Assembly: GCA_023248635.1 (NCBI GenBank)
Contig: JAHFED010000026.1
Coordinates: forward strand, 1 to 49,710
Reading direction: 5' to 3'
DNA: 49,710 nt
Source of the DNA: Myxococcales bacterium
GTDB lineage: Bacteria > Myxococcota > UBA727 > VGSZ01
In this document: piece by piece, positions 1 through 9,132 of the stretch
How the letters are laid out: every line of letters starts with the position of its first letter
How positions within the stretch are numbered: position 1 is the stretch's first letter
The notes under the pieces: generated by a model
The model's database searches: none
Told to the model about the DNA's origin: nothing
The model's input: only the letters and a program-made list of their open reading frames with translations
Made by a program: the position numbers and the translations under genes

Positions 1-1110
1 TCGTCGATGGAGCCCAGGAGCTTGGTGGGCAGCACCAGAGAAAACACATTGTCGGCGAAGGTGTTGTTGGCGAACTCGAGCTCGGCGCCATCTTCCACGA
101 CGAGCCCGTTGTTCTCGCTGTCGCGCAAAGTCGAATTCGTGATGCTCAGCTCGCCGCGGACAAAGACGTTGGCGGCAACACCGCCGCCGATGTTGAAGGG
201 CGCGGCACCTCCGTGGGCCACCGTGACGAAGGCGAGCTCGTTGAGCGGGTTGTTGCTCGAGCCAATGCCGATGCCCCGCCAGAAACCCGGAACCTCGGTC
301 AGGCCCGTGAAAACGATCGGGGCCTGGGCCGTGCCGACGGCGACGAGGGCGCCCGCGTCGACGTTGACCAGGATGCCGGCGTCGGCGTCGGCCTGGAAAC
401 TCGTGCCCGCGGCGATGGTGAGCGGCGCAGTGACGGTGGTGATGCCCGAAAGCACGATGGGGACGTTGACCGCGGGCCAGGTCTGCGCGCTGTCGACGGT
501 GGAGGCAAAGGCCGAGATGCCGCGGTCGGCGTCGACGTCGTAGTCGCTGTCGTCGTCGATGGAGCCCAAGAGCTTGGTGGGCAGCACCAGCGAAAACACA
601 TTGTCGGCGAAGGTGTTGTTGGCGAAGGCGTCGAGCTCGGCGCCGTCTTCAACGACGAGGCCATTGTTGTCGCTGTCGCGCAGCGTCGAATCGGTGATGC
701 TCAGCTCGCCGCGCACAAAGACGTTCGCGGCCACGGCGCCACCGATGTTGAAGGGCGCAGCACCACCGTGCGCCACCGTGACGAAAGCCAGCTCGTTGAG
801 GGGGTTGTTGCTCGAGCCGATGCCGATGCCCAACCAGAAACCGGGGATCTCGCTCAGGCCGGTGAAGACGATCGGGTCCGCGGCGGTGCCGACGGCGACG
901 AGGGCGCCGGAGTCGACGTTGACCAGGATGCCGGCGTCGGCGTCGGCCTGGAAGGTCGCCCCGGCAGCGATGGTGAGGGTCGCGGTCACGCTGGTGATGC
1001 CCGAGAGCACGACCGGCACGTTGACGGCGGGCCAGGTTTGCTCTTCGTCAACGACGGACGCAAAGGCCGAGATGCCCAAGGCGGCGTCGACGTCGTAATC
1101 GCTGGCGGCG
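1..1110 (-). repeat. Tandem domain-sized coding repeat (552/555-base period)
   Basis: Bases 1-552 and 553-1107 are two highly similar in-frame repeat units inside the left-edge lipoprotein gene. A third, more diverged unit lies at about 1108-1660. The only length difference noticed between the first two is a 3-base indel near 76/628 (EFANN versus DAFANN). This indicates recent unit duplication. The array may continue left of the window. Confidence 0.8.
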
Positions 1111-1736
1111 TCGATGGCCCCCAAGAGCCTCGAGGGCAGCACCAGCGACGCGTCGTTGTTGGCGAAGGTGTTGGCGGCGAAAGCATCGAGCCGAGCCCCG
1201 TCTTCGACCGCCAGGCCGAAGTCTTCGCTGTCGCTGAAGGTGCAGTTGCTGAGCTGCAGTCGCCCGGTGGAGCGCACATAGACGTCGGCGTCGGTGAAGG
1301 CAGCGATGTTGAGCGAGTCGCCGCCGCCGAAGGCCACGGTGACGAAGGCGAGCTCGTTGCGCGGGTTGCTGGAGCCAAAGGCGATGCCGCTCCAGGACCC
1401 GGGCTGCTGCAAGTCGCCCGTGAGGAGGATGGGGTCGTCCTCGGTGCCGATGGCGACGAGGGCTCCAGCATCTTCGTTGATCAGCATCCCGGCAGCCGCG
1501 CCAAAGCGCAGCTCCACCCCCGGCTCGAGGGTGAGCGTGGCCTCGACCTCGACGACGTCGGCGACGTCGACGACGCAACCGGTTGGGATGGTCAGATCGC
1601 TGTCGACGAGCTGCGGAATCACGCAGTCCTCTGGATCGACCTCCCCTTCCCCCTCCGTAGAGGTGGGGGTTTGAGGGCAGTTGGTGCAGGAGGACGCGAA
1701 AGCGAGGGTGAGCAGAGAGAGACGCAGCGATTTCAT
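1..1736 (-). CDS. Surface lipoprotein with tandem ~184-residue beta-helix-like repeats (3' end outside window)
   Basis: Partial gene: 578 codons are visible and the frame is open to the left edge. From ATG at 1736 the product begins with a signal peptide ending in a lipobox-like AFASSC (Cys17), then a short EGEGE spacer (about residues 28-32). The rest is at least two to three tandem copies of a domain with a DNA period of 552 and 555 bases (equivalent points at 4, 556 and 1111). Recurring short phrases such as ELAFVTVAHGG, STLRDS and NNTFADN are typical of right-handed parallel beta-helix turns, so the exported part is probably a beta-helix. The two leftmost copies are nearly identical in DNA and the one nearest the N-terminus is more diverged. 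An in-frame ATG at 1754 is an alternative start, but the signal peptide fits 1736. No catalytic motif was recognised; adhesion or surface display is only an inference. It is transcribed divergently from the next lipoprotein, with 183 bases between them. Confidence 0.82.
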   Translation of the reverse strand, partial: MKSLRLSLLTLAFASSCTNCPQTPTSTEGEGEVDPEDCVIPQLVDSDLTIPTGCVVDVADVVEVEATLTLEPGVELRFGAAAGMLINEDAGALVAIGTEDDPILLTGDLQQPGSWSGIAFGSSNPRNELAFVTVAFGGGDSLNIAAFTDADVYVRSTGRLQLSNCTFSDSEDFGLAVEDGARLDAFAANTFANNDASLVLPSRLLGAIDAASDYDVDAALGISAFASVVDEEQTWPAVNVPVVLSGITSVTATLTIAAGATFQADADAGILVNVDSGALVAVGTAADPIVFTGLSEIPGFWLGIGIGSSNNPLNELAFVTVAHGGAAPFNIGGAVAANVFVRGELSITDSTLRDSDNNGLVVEDGAELDAFANNTFADNVFSLVLPTKLLGSIDDDSDYDVDADRGISAFASTVDSAQTWPAVNVPIVLSGITTVTAPLTIAAGTSFQADADAGILVNVDAGALVAVGTAQAPIVFTGLTEVPGFWRGIGIGSSNNPLNELAFVTVAHGGAAPFNIGGGVAANVFVRGELSITNSTLRDSENNGLVVEDGAELEFANNTFADNVFSLVLPTKLLGSID

Positions 1737-1919
1737 CGGAAGCCCCATTGTCATGGCGCCGCAAGGCCAGCGCTGAAAGTACATGAGGAACATATCGCCC
1801 CTCGGCTGGTAGGTGGTCCAAGCCCTGCCATCGGCCGGTCGTCGTAAACGAGGCCCATTTGCCCCCTTTGTCGTTGTTCTGGCGCACATCGGCGAACAGT
1901 CTCTGCGCCGAGGTGCCCC

Positions 1920-2513
1920 ATGTGTCGTCGCTCCTGGTTTTTCTGCGCCGTCCCCCTGCTCCTGCTCGCAACGGCCTTCGCTTGTCCGCCGATTTTGAAC
2001 GGTGGGCGAGAGGGTGAAGGAGAGGGCGACGACGGCGACGGGCCCGACGACGAAGGCGAAGGCGAAGGCGGCGAAGGAGAAGGCGAGGGCGGCGAAGGCG
2101 AGGGAGACGAAGGCGAGGGTGGCGAAGGCGAGGGAGGCGAAGGCGAGGGAGGCGAAGGAGAAGAGGGCGAAGGAGATGAGGGCGAAGGCGAGGGTGGCGA
2201 AGGAGAAGCCCAGCCCCCGGAGTGCGCCGAAGGGCTGCCGCCGCCGTCGGATCCCTGCATCCCCTTCTGCGGCAACGAGAAGGGTGTGGGCCAGCCGTGC
2301 ACCGAGGGCGGCGGTGAGTGCAACGGGTTCATTGGCACCGGGGCGGGCTTTTGCACCATCGACTTCGACGACGGCGCCATCGCCTTCTGCACCAAGCCCT
2401 GCCGCGAGGACGACCAGTGCGGCAGCAACTCCGTGTGTCGCGGAGACCCGGACGATCCGGGTGGAAGCAAGGGCTGCATCCCGGTGGCTTGCGCGCCGGA
2501 CGACGAGCCCTAA
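1920..2513 (+). CDS. Lipoprotein with long acidic Gly-Glu spacer and Cys-rich C-terminal domain
   Basis: Product of 197 residues. The N-terminus is a hydrophobic signal peptide with lipobox AFAC (Cys22). Residues about 30-100 are almost only Gly, Glu and Asp, encoded by imperfect GGCGAAGGAGAA-type tandem DNA (about 2005-2210). The last ~97 residues hold about 12 cysteines in spaced pairs, including CTKPCREDDQCGSNSVC. This resembles the small disulfide-rich modules found in many myxobacterial secreted proteins. The likely topology is a lipid anchor, a flexible acidic stalk and a compact disulfide-bonded head. No enzymatic motif was seen and the function is unknown. The stop is directly followed by a possible short repeat (2514-2650) and a hairpin terminator. 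Confidence 0.82.
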   Translation: MCRRSWFFCAVPLLLLATAFACPPILNGGREGEGEGDDGDGPDDEGEGEGGEGEGEGGEGEGDEGEGGEGEGGEGEGGEGEEGEGDEGEGEGGEGEAQPPECAEGLPPPSDPCIPFCGNEKGVGQPCTEGGGECNGFIGTGAGFCTIDFDDGAIAFCTKPCREDDQCGSNSVCRGDPDDPGGSKGCIPVACAPDDEP

Positions 2514-2650
2514 CAGGCTGCTGAGAAGTCGCTTCGCGCTTTTCCAACGCCCCGTTTCAGTGTTGCTGGAGGGTCTGTCGCCAGACGCTCCCCCGACGGG
2601 CGGAGCCCGATCGGGGCCCCCCGACCCAAGACGGCCTTTTCAGCCTGCTC
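2514..2650. repeat. Possible short inverted-repeat element downstream of the lipoprotein gene
   Basis: This non-coding stretch begins right after the stop at 2513. Its left end reads CAGGCTGCTGAGAAG, and the reverse complement of its right end reads GCAGGCTGAAAAGG. It also holds an internal imperfect hairpin (GGAG-GTCTG/CAGAC-CTCC type, about 2572-2598) reminiscent of the hairpin in the MITE copies. Only one copy occurs in the window and no target duplication could be established, so mobility is a guess. Confidence 0.25.
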
Positions 2651-2679
2651 AAGAAAAGGCCGCCCTCAGGGGCGGCCTT
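2651..2679 (-). terminator. Rho-independent terminator downstream of tRNA-Phe
   Basis: A perfect 10-bp stem (2656-2665 with 2670-2679, GGCCGCCC core) encloses the tetraloop TCAG. Read on the minus strand it is followed by TTTTCTTG, about 20 bases after the tRNA 3' end. It could also stop rightward transcription from the lipoprotein gene, though the plus-strand tail is only pyrimidine-rich. Confidence 0.8.
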
Positions 2680-2696
2680 CTCTCTCATTCCATGGG

Positions 2697-2772
2697 TGGT
2701 GCCCAGAGCCGGAATCGAACCAGCGACACGCGGATTTTCAGTCCACTGCTCTACCAGCTGAGCTATCTGGGC
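2697..2772 (-). tRNA. tRNA-Phe (anticodon GAA)
   Basis: A full cloverleaf can be drawn on the minus strand. The acceptor arm is GCCCAGA/TCTGGGC. The D arm is GCTC/GAGC. The anticodon stem GTGGA/TCCGC has loop CTGAAAA, giving anticodon GAA. The variable loop is GTGTC and the T arm GCTGG/CCGGC has loop TTCGATT. Discriminator A and an encoded CCA occupy 2697-2700. The gene is followed by a strong hairpin terminator. No integrase or duplicated tRNA 3' end was seen nearby. Confidence 0.97.
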
Positions 2773-2785
2773 CGAAGCGCCGCGG

Positions 2786-2814
2786 ACTGTGCCCATCGCC
2801 CTCGTCGTCGTCAA
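2786..2814 (-). promoter_or_regulatory. Candidate promoter of tRNA-Phe
   Basis: On the minus strand, TTGACG (2814-2809) is separated by 17 bases from CACAGT (2791-2786), with the mature tRNA 5' end 13 bases further. The -35 box matches sigma-70 consensus at 5 of 6 positions, but the -10 box only at 3 of 6. It is proposed from position and spacing. Confidence 0.4.
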
Positions 2815-2913
2815 GAGCAAACTCAGCCGAGTGTCGCGCGACCCCGTGGCCGAAGAAGCTCGGCGCCCGCTGCGCTTGTGGTGGATCGGTGTCTCTGCCA
2901 CCAAGTCCCATGA

Positions 2914-3116
2914 TCCCGCGTTCGCTTGATGTTCGACCGCGTTCCGAGATGACGCGGGATGATGCGCGTGAAGCGCGCCCGCGGAACGCGGAGTTGGTGG
3001 GCCCCGCTTCCGGCTCCGCCGGCGCGGGGGGAGGTCTGCACCAGACCTCCCAGAAGAGCATCCCCGACGGCGATGAACGAGACCGCTCCGCGGTCGAAGT
3101 TCAGCGAGACCGGGGA
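2914..3116 (+). mobile_element. MITE-like element, copy 1 (full length, 203 bp)
   Basis: Non-autonomous element without a transposase gene. Its ends TCCC...GGGGA form 28-bp imperfect terminal inverted repeats (19 of 28 positions match, including a perfect CTTCGACCGCG-type inner block of 8). It is flanked by the direct repeat TGA (2911-2913 and 3117-3119). Inside are a left subterminal hairpin (ATCCCGCGT/ACGCGGGAT), a perfect 10-bp hairpin around GGTCTGCACCAGACC, and GACCGC-TCC-GCGGTC near the right end. It is closely similar to 15259-15460, and its right part to 11604-11724. The last base of the element plus the duplicated TG form the ATG of the next gene. TNA target duplications are known for some IS5-family groups, so an IS5-like transposase elsewhere in the genome is a reasonable guess. 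Confidence 0.85.
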
Positions 3117-4318
3117 TGAGCTCGGGCCTGCGTGGCTTTCCCATCACCACCGCCGCGCGGGCCCTGCTGGTGACCGGGGCCGAGATGGCCCAGGTCGCCG
3201 TCGCCTTCGAGGTCTACGATCACACGCGCGATCCCCTGAGTCTCGGCATCCTCGGCCTCGCCCAGTTTCTGCCGGTCCTGTTCTTTGCCGTCCCTGCTGG
3301 ACAAGTCGCTGACCGCTTCCCGCGCAAGACGACGACGCTGATTGCTTTGACTGGTCTGACTACTGCGTTGTTTGCCATTTTATGGATCGATCGTCATGAT
3401 GTATATTTTGTATATGGATTAATGTTCGTGCTGGGCACACTGCGCGCCTTTCTCGGCCCGGCACTGGGGGCGATGTTGGCTTCGTTGATTCCACCCGAAG
3501 CGGCCAGCCGCTACTCAGCCATCAACTCGATGCTATTCTGCATTGCAGCCATCGTAGGACCGTCGATCGGCGGTGTTCTTATTTCTGCTGTGTCGGCGGA
3601 TTTCGTCTACCTTGTCTCTGGCTTCATGGCCGCGATTTCAACAGCCTTGATGAGCTGCGCGCGCGCACCGGCCGCGGAGGCCGGCCTCAAGGTCAAGGTG
3701 TCCTTCGCGACGGCGCTCGATGGGTTGCGCTTCGTTTGGGGCCAGCCCGTGCTCTTCTCGGCCATCGCGATGGATTTCGTCGCCGTCTTTCTGGGCGGGA
3801 TCACGGCGCTGCTTCCCATCTTCGCCGCCGACGTGCTGCAGGTGGGGGCCCCGGGCCTGGGGGTGTTGAGGGCGGCCCCCTCGGTCGGTGCTGGGATCAT
3901 GGCCTTGTGGTTGACCCTGCGACCGGTGCGAAGGCGAGCGGGGATTTCTCTGCTCGTCTGCGTCGCGATCTTTGGTCTGGCCACCATCGTCTTTGGGGTG
4001 TCGACGTCGTTTCCTTTGTCCCTGGCGATGCTCGCGGTGCTGGGCGCCGCCGACATGGTGAGCGTGGTGGTGCGCAGCGCCCTGCTGCAGGTGCTGGTCC
4101 CTTCCGAGTGGCGCGGTCGCGTGTCGGCGGTGAACGCGGTGTTCATCGGCGCCTCCAATGAGTTGGGCGAAATGGAATCTGGCGCCGCCGCCAAGCTCAT
4201 CGGACCCGTGGCCGCCGTCGTCGTCGGAGGCGTCGGCACCGTCGTCGTCGTCTTGGCCGTGCTCTGGGCGGTCCCGGCCTTGGGGAAGATCGACTCCCTC
4301 GACACGCCGCCGAAATAG
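3116..4318 (+). CDS. MFS transporter (EntS/multidrug-exporter-like)
   Basis: Inner-membrane major facilitator of 400 residues, about the family's normal size, with roughly 10-12 hydrophobic segments. The N-terminal half has the loop 2-3 signature AGQVADRFPRK, a version of the MFS motif GxxADRxxRR. VAFEVYDHTRDPLSLGILG resembles the first-helix region of the enterobactin exporter-like/MFS_3 group. The substrate cannot be read from sequence. The start ATG lies exactly at the MITE/target-duplication junction and no good Shine-Dalgarno is visible, because the MITE occupies the whole leader. The native upstream region may therefore be displaced, or the first residues altered. Bases about 3336-3427 form an AT-rich patch, unlike the flanking codons. 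The next gene starts 42 bases downstream on the same strand. Confidence 0.88.
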   Translation: MSSGLRGFPITTAARALLVTGAEMAQVAVAFEVYDHTRDPLSLGILGLAQFLPVLFFAVPAGQVADRFPRKTTTLIALTGLTTALFAILWIDRHDVYFVYGLMFVLGTLRAFLGPALGAMLASLIPPEAASRYSAINSMLFCIAAIVGPSIGGVLISAVSADFVYLVSGFMAAISTALMSCARAPAAEAGLKVKVSFATALDGLRFVWGQPVLFSAIAMDFVAVFLGGITALLPIFAADVLQVGAPGLGVLRAAPSVGAGIMALWLTLRPVRRRAGISLLVCVAIFGLATIVFGVSTSFPLSLAMLAVLGAADMVSVVVRSALLQVLVPSEWRGRVSAVNAVFIGASNELGEMESGAAAKLIGPVAAVVVGGVGTVVVVLAVLWAVPALGKIDSLDTPPK

Positions 4319-4360
4319 CGAGGCTGCTGCGGGAGTTGGCGGGGGGAATAAGATGGGGAC

Positions 4361-5149
4361 ATGCCCGCCGAGCCCGTTCAGCCCTTACACGTTCCCACCA
4401 GCCCTGCCCGCGCCGTCGACGACGCCACTGCGCTCTTCTCCGCCGGCCAGATCGCCGGCGCTGCACTGCTGGGCACCCCGATCACGGCCGGCCTCTTGTG
4501 GTCAGCAAATGCTCGCGTGCTGGGTTGGCGACGGCCGTGGCTCGGCGTTGTCATCGGCGCTCTGGCGACCATCTTGCCCATCGCTTTGCTCACGTGCGTT
4601 CCGCCGAGGCAGGGGATGGTGCGCTGGGCCATCGGCATCATCGTGCTGCTGGCTTGGCCTCTGCTCGCCGACATCGCCGGCACCGCTTTCGCTCGGGTCG
4701 CGGTCCGCCCTCGCCGGGGCCACGGCAGCGTCGTCGCCGTCATCGTCGTCGTGGTTGGCGCTCTGCTTGGCATCGAACAGCTGGCGAACGTGCGGGGCGC
4801 CGTGGTCCCGCGATCATTCCTCCTGCCCGAACCCTCGCCAGCACAGGCCGGAGCGGTGAGCGTGGCCTATGACCTCCACGTCGAACGCGCCGACGCCGAG
4901 CGGGCCGCGCTCTTTCTCGATCAGGCCGGCTTCGCCCGACAAGGTCGCCTCTGGGTGCGCCTGGGCAGAAACGGTGACTTCGTCGCCCGGGTGCGCGTCC
5001 CCGGTCCCGTCGACGACCAGGTGGTTGCCTTGGGCCGCCAGCTCGGGCGCGCGCTGGCCGATGGGTTGGGAGCCTGCGTCACGACGTCGTTGGTGCGCGC
5101 CGACGACGATCGACCCCTGGCGAGCGGCCGCAGCTGCCCCGGCCGCTGA
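4361..5149 (+). CDS. Predicted inner-membrane protein of unknown function
   Basis: Product of 262 residues. There are four hydrophobic segments between about residues 27 and 145 (around ITAGLLW, WLGVVIGALATILPIALL, AIGIIVLLAWPLLADIAG and VVAVIVVVVGALLGI). A soluble C-terminal domain of ~100 residues follows (about 155-262) with a DLHVERADAERAALFLDQAGF segment. No family was recognised. It starts 42 bases after the MFS gene on the same strand and could be cotranscribed. The ATG at 4361 is preceded by purine-rich GATGGGGAC. Confidence 0.7.
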   Translation: MPAEPVQPLHVPTSPARAVDDATALFSAGQIAGAALLGTPITAGLLWSANARVLGWRRPWLGVVIGALATILPIALLTCVPPRQGMVRWAIGIIVLLAWPLLADIAGTAFARVAVRPRRGHGSVVAVIVVVVGALLGIEQLANVRGAVVPRSFLLPEPSPAQAGAVSVAYDLHVERADAERAALFLDQAGFARQGRLWVRLGRNGDFVARVRVPGPVDDQVVALGRQLGRALADGLGACVTTSLVRADDDRPLASGRSCPGR

Positions 5150-5295
5150 TCGGGCTCGACGACGACGCGATGGGTCAAGCGGGGCTCAAACCAGGAAGCA
5201 CTTCGAGTCTTGCGTCGTCGTGGGGTGTGGCCTAACCGCCGACCGTTCCCCTTTTCTCCCCGCCCAGAGCAGCCGCGCGTGGCGGGGTCCACTTC

Positions 5296-5301
5296 AGGAG
5301 G
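5296..5301 (+). promoter_or_regulatory. Ribosome binding site AGGAGG fixing the leucine dehydrogenase start
   Basis: A perfect AGGAGG lies 5 bases before ATG 5307. The reading frame is open much further upstream (to 4869), overlapping the previous gene out of frame. This site and family length select 5307. Confidence 0.85.
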
Positions 5302-5306
5302 TTTCC

Positions 5307-6413
<1,107 letters not shown>

Positions 6414-6525
6414 GGGTCCGTTCTTGCCGACGCCCAGGTCGCTCTCGTCGCGTTGACGACGACGGTGCAGCTGGGCGCTCAGGTTCCCCTTTGGTCTTGC
6501 GGCCCCGCGCCGTGGGAGGTGCTCG

Positions 6526-7428
6526 ATGTCATCAACGTTCCCCTTGGGCCGTTACGAGGCCACCATCGTCAGCGCTGGCACCTTCGCGCTCGACGGCGGG
6601 GCCATGTTTGGGATCATCCCCAAGCCGCTGTGGGAAAAGCAGATCCCCGCGGACGAAAAAAACCGCATCACCATGGGGACCAACTGTCTCCTGCTTCGCG
6701 ACGGATCGCGCACCGTGCTGATCGATTGCGGCATGGGCACCAAGTGGTCGACCAAGCTGAGCGAGCAGTTCAAGGTCGACAGCACCCTCGAGAGCTCGCT
6801 GCGCGCAGCCGGCGTCGGCGTCGACGACGTCACTGACCTCGTGCTCACGCACCTGCACTTCGATCACGCCGGCGGCACCACGCGCAAGAACCCAGCTGGC
6901 GAGCTGGAGATGGTCTTTGAAAACGCCCGGGTGCACGTCGGGCGGCGCAATTGGGATTGGGCCCACAACCCCAACGAGCGAGATCGCGGCAGCTACCGCG
7001 ACGAAAGCTGGCTGCCGCTGCAGGGCGAAGAACAGAGCCGCCTGGTCCTGGTCGACGACGTCAACGCCAGAGCCAAGGTGTTGCCCGACATCGACGCGAT
7101 CTTCTGCGAGGGCCACACCACCGGCCAGATGTTGCCCCTGGTGGGTGGCGGGACCCAGCGCGCGCTCTACGCTGCCGACATGATTCCGACGCGGGCTCAT
7201 GTGCGCATGGCCTGGATCATGGGCTACGACCTGCGTCCTCTCGAGCTCCTCGAGGAGAAACGCCGGCTGCTCTCGCTGTGCGCCGACGACGACGTCGCCC
7301 TCGTCTACGAGCACGATGCCGTCGAGCCGATGACAGCGATCGTCCGCGATGGCGATGACTTCGCCTTCCAGCGGCTCGAACCCCAACACCTCAACAACAA
7401 CATTCCAGGGGCTGGACCTCATGGCTGA
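6526..7428 (+). CDS. MBL-fold metallo-hydrolase
   Basis: Metallo-beta-lactamase-fold hydrolase of 300 residues. The metal-binding signature HLHFDHAGG (about residues 107-115) has the HxHxDH pattern. It is preceded by VLIDCGMGTKW, and further ligands are likely at GHTTGQM (about 196) and in the AADMIPT/YEHD region. This family includes quorum-quenching lactonases and many other hydrolases, so the substrate cannot be assigned. A GGGAGG precedes the ATG at 6526. The gene overlaps the RNase G gene by 8 bases (ATGGCTGA), so the two are probably translationally coupled. A role in RNA metabolism is possible but unsupported by motifs. Confidence 0.88.
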   Translation: MSSTFPLGRYEATIVSAGTFALDGGAMFGIIPKPLWEKQIPADEKNRITMGTNCLLLRDGSRTVLIDCGMGTKWSTKLSEQFKVDSTLESSLRAAGVGVDDVTDLVLTHLHFDHAGGTTRKNPAGELEMVFENARVHVGRRNWDWAHNPNERDRGSYRDESWLPLQGEEQSRLVLVDDVNARAKVLPDIDAIFCEGHTTGQMLPLVGGGTQRALYAADMIPTRAHVRMAWIMGYDLRPLELLEEKRRLLSLCADDDVALVYEHDAVEPMTAIVRDGDDFAFQRLEPQHLNNNIPGAGPHG

Positions 7429-9106
7429 CCAGCTCATCGTCAACGTCACACCCTTCGAGACACGGGTCGCGCTGCTCGAGGACGGCATCACCGCCGAGGT
7501 CTTCATCGAGCGGCACCGTGACCGCGGCATCGTCGGCAACATCTATCTGGGCAAGGTGCAGCGGGTGTTGCCGGGCATGCAGGCCGCGTTTGTCGAGGTC
7601 GGCCTCGACAAGGCGGCGTTTCTCTACGTCGGCGACGTCATTCCGCCTGAGGACCCGCCCGACGAGGAACCCGAGCACACGCACTCCATCGACCTCGACG
7701 ACCCCATTGAGGCGAGCCCCGAGTTGCCAGCACCGGTGGTCCCTGGGTCGCCGGGGATGTCGGGGCCTGTGGTTCGTCGTCCGAAGCGCTCATCGAAGGA
7801 CCGACGCATCGAAGATGTGTTGAAACAGGGCCAAGAAGTGCTCGTGCAGATCACCAAGGACGCCATCGGCACCAAGGGGCCGCGGGTCACCTGCAACATC
7901 AGCATCCCCGGACGCCACCTCGTCTACATGCCCACCCACAAGCACGTGGGCATCAGCCGGCGCATCACCGACGAAGCCGAGCGCTCGCGTCTGCGCACCA
8001 CCCTCGACGAGCTCAAGCCGAGCTTCGTCGACGACAAGCACCCCGAAGTCGGCGGCTTCGTCGTGCGCACCGTCAGCGAGGGACTCTCCAAAGAGAAGCT
8101 CCAGGCCGACATGGAATTCCTCGTGTCCTTGTGGCGCGACGTCGAAAAACGAGCCGCCGTCGTCGCCGCTCCGGCGCTCGTGCAGCCCGAGCTCGACATC
8201 GTCATGCGCACCGCCCGCGATCTCTTCACCGGCGACGTCGAGAAGCTCGTCATCGACGACGAAGGCACCTTCAAGACCGTCTCGCGCTTCGTCGGCTTGC
8301 TCGATCCCGAGCTGCTCCCGCGGGTGCAGCTCTACAAGGCCCCTGAGCCCCTCTTCGAGCACGAGGGCATCGAGACCGAGCTCTCGCGAGCCATGAGCCG
8401 CAAGGTGTGGCTGAAGTCCGGCGGCACCCTGATCATCGATCAAGCCGAGGCGTTGACCGCCATCGACATCAACACCGGCCGCTTCGTCGGCAAGCGCAAC
8501 CTCGAAGAGACCATCGTCAAGACCAACCTCGAAGCCGTCAAAGAAGTCGCCTACCAGCTGCGGCTGCGCAACATCGGCGGCATGGTCATCGTCGACTTCA
8601 TCGACATGGAGGCCGAGGAGCACCGCGAGAAGGTGTTGCAGGCGTTGAAGCAGGCGTTGGCGGCGGACCGAGCCCGCTGCAACGTCGTGAAGATGAGCGA
8701 GCTCGGCCTGGTCGAGATGACCCGTCAGCGCACCCGCGAGAGCCTGGGGCGGCAGCTGCAAGAGACGTGTTGGTACTGTGAAGGTCGCGGGGCGCTGAAG
8801 AGCAAACGGACAGTCGTCTACGAGATCTTGCGCTCTTTGATGAGACAGGCTCCGCGCCTGCTGGAAGAGATCGTCGTCGTGCAGGCCCACCCCGAGGTGG
8901 TCGATCTCATGCTAGGCGAAGAACAAGAAACCCTCGACGCCGTGCAGAAAATGTGTGGCCGAAAGATCACCGTGCGCCCGCGCGGCTCCTTTCACCAAGA
9001 GCAGTACGACATCTTCGGGACGTCGGCAGAAGCTCTGTCGAAGAAGAAGACGGACAAGGCCGAAGCCAAGCTCGAGCCCAAGCCGGAGCAGTCCAAGCCC
9101 GCGTAG
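7421..9106 (+). CDS. rng: Ribonuclease G/E family endoribonuclease
   Basis: Single-strand-specific endoribonuclease acting in rRNA maturation and mRNA decay, 561 residues. It begins MADQLIVNVTPFETRVAL, the typical RNase G N-terminus. The S1 domain (about residues 35-150) is interrupted by an acidic/proline-rich insert (about 70-125) longer than in E. coli RNase G. The catalytic Mg-binding aspartates are Asp349 (AIDINTG) and Asp392 (IVDFIDM), separated by 43 residues as in E. coli RNase E. The zinc-link CWYC is at 450-453. There is no long RNase E scaffold, only a Lys/Glu-rich tail of ~30 residues. Start 7421 is chosen over an in-frame upstream codon at 7349, because it matches the family N-terminus and overlaps the previous stop. 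Confidence 0.96.
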   Translation: MADQLIVNVTPFETRVALLEDGITAEVFIERHRDRGIVGNIYLGKVQRVLPGMQAAFVEVGLDKAAFLYVGDVIPPEDPPDEEPEHTHSIDLDDPIEASPELPAPVVPGSPGMSGPVVRRPKRSSKDRRIEDVLKQGQEVLVQITKDAIGTKGPRVTCNISIPGRHLVYMPTHKHVGISRRITDEAERSRLRTTLDELKPSFVDDKHPEVGGFVVRTVSEGLSKEKLQADMEFLVSLWRDVEKRAAVVAAPALVQPELDIVMRTARDLFTGDVEKLVIDDEGTFKTVSRFVGLLDPELLPRVQLYKAPEPLFEHEGIETELSRAMSRKVWLKSGGTLIIDQAEALTAIDINTGRFVGKRNLEETIVKTNLEAVKEVAYQLRLRNIGGMVIVDFIDMEAEEHREKVLQALKQALAADRARCNVVKMSELGLVEMTRQRTRESLGRQLQETCWYCEGRGALKSKRTVVYEILRSLMRQAPRLLEEIVVVQAHPEVVDLMLGEEQETLDAVQKMCGRKITVRPRGSFHQEQYDIFGTSAEALSKKKTDKAEAKLEPKPEQSKPA

Positions 9107-9132
9107 CGCATCAAGGAATGCCCGCCGCTGCC

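Noticed and set aside
213-1847. Long open plus-strand frame opposite the left-edge lipoprotein
   Set aside because: It is antisense to a gene with signal peptide, lipobox and repeat domains. The translated product is low-complexity Arg/Asp/Gly/Val without domain features.
2697-3117. Genomic island inserted at tRNA-Phe
   Set aside because: No integrase gene and no duplicated tRNA 3' end were seen in the window. The adjacent repeat is a MITE with its own ends.
4869-5306. Upstream extension of the leucine dehydrogenase frame
   Set aside because: Overlaps the preceding membrane gene out of frame. Family start and AGGAGG place the start at 5307.
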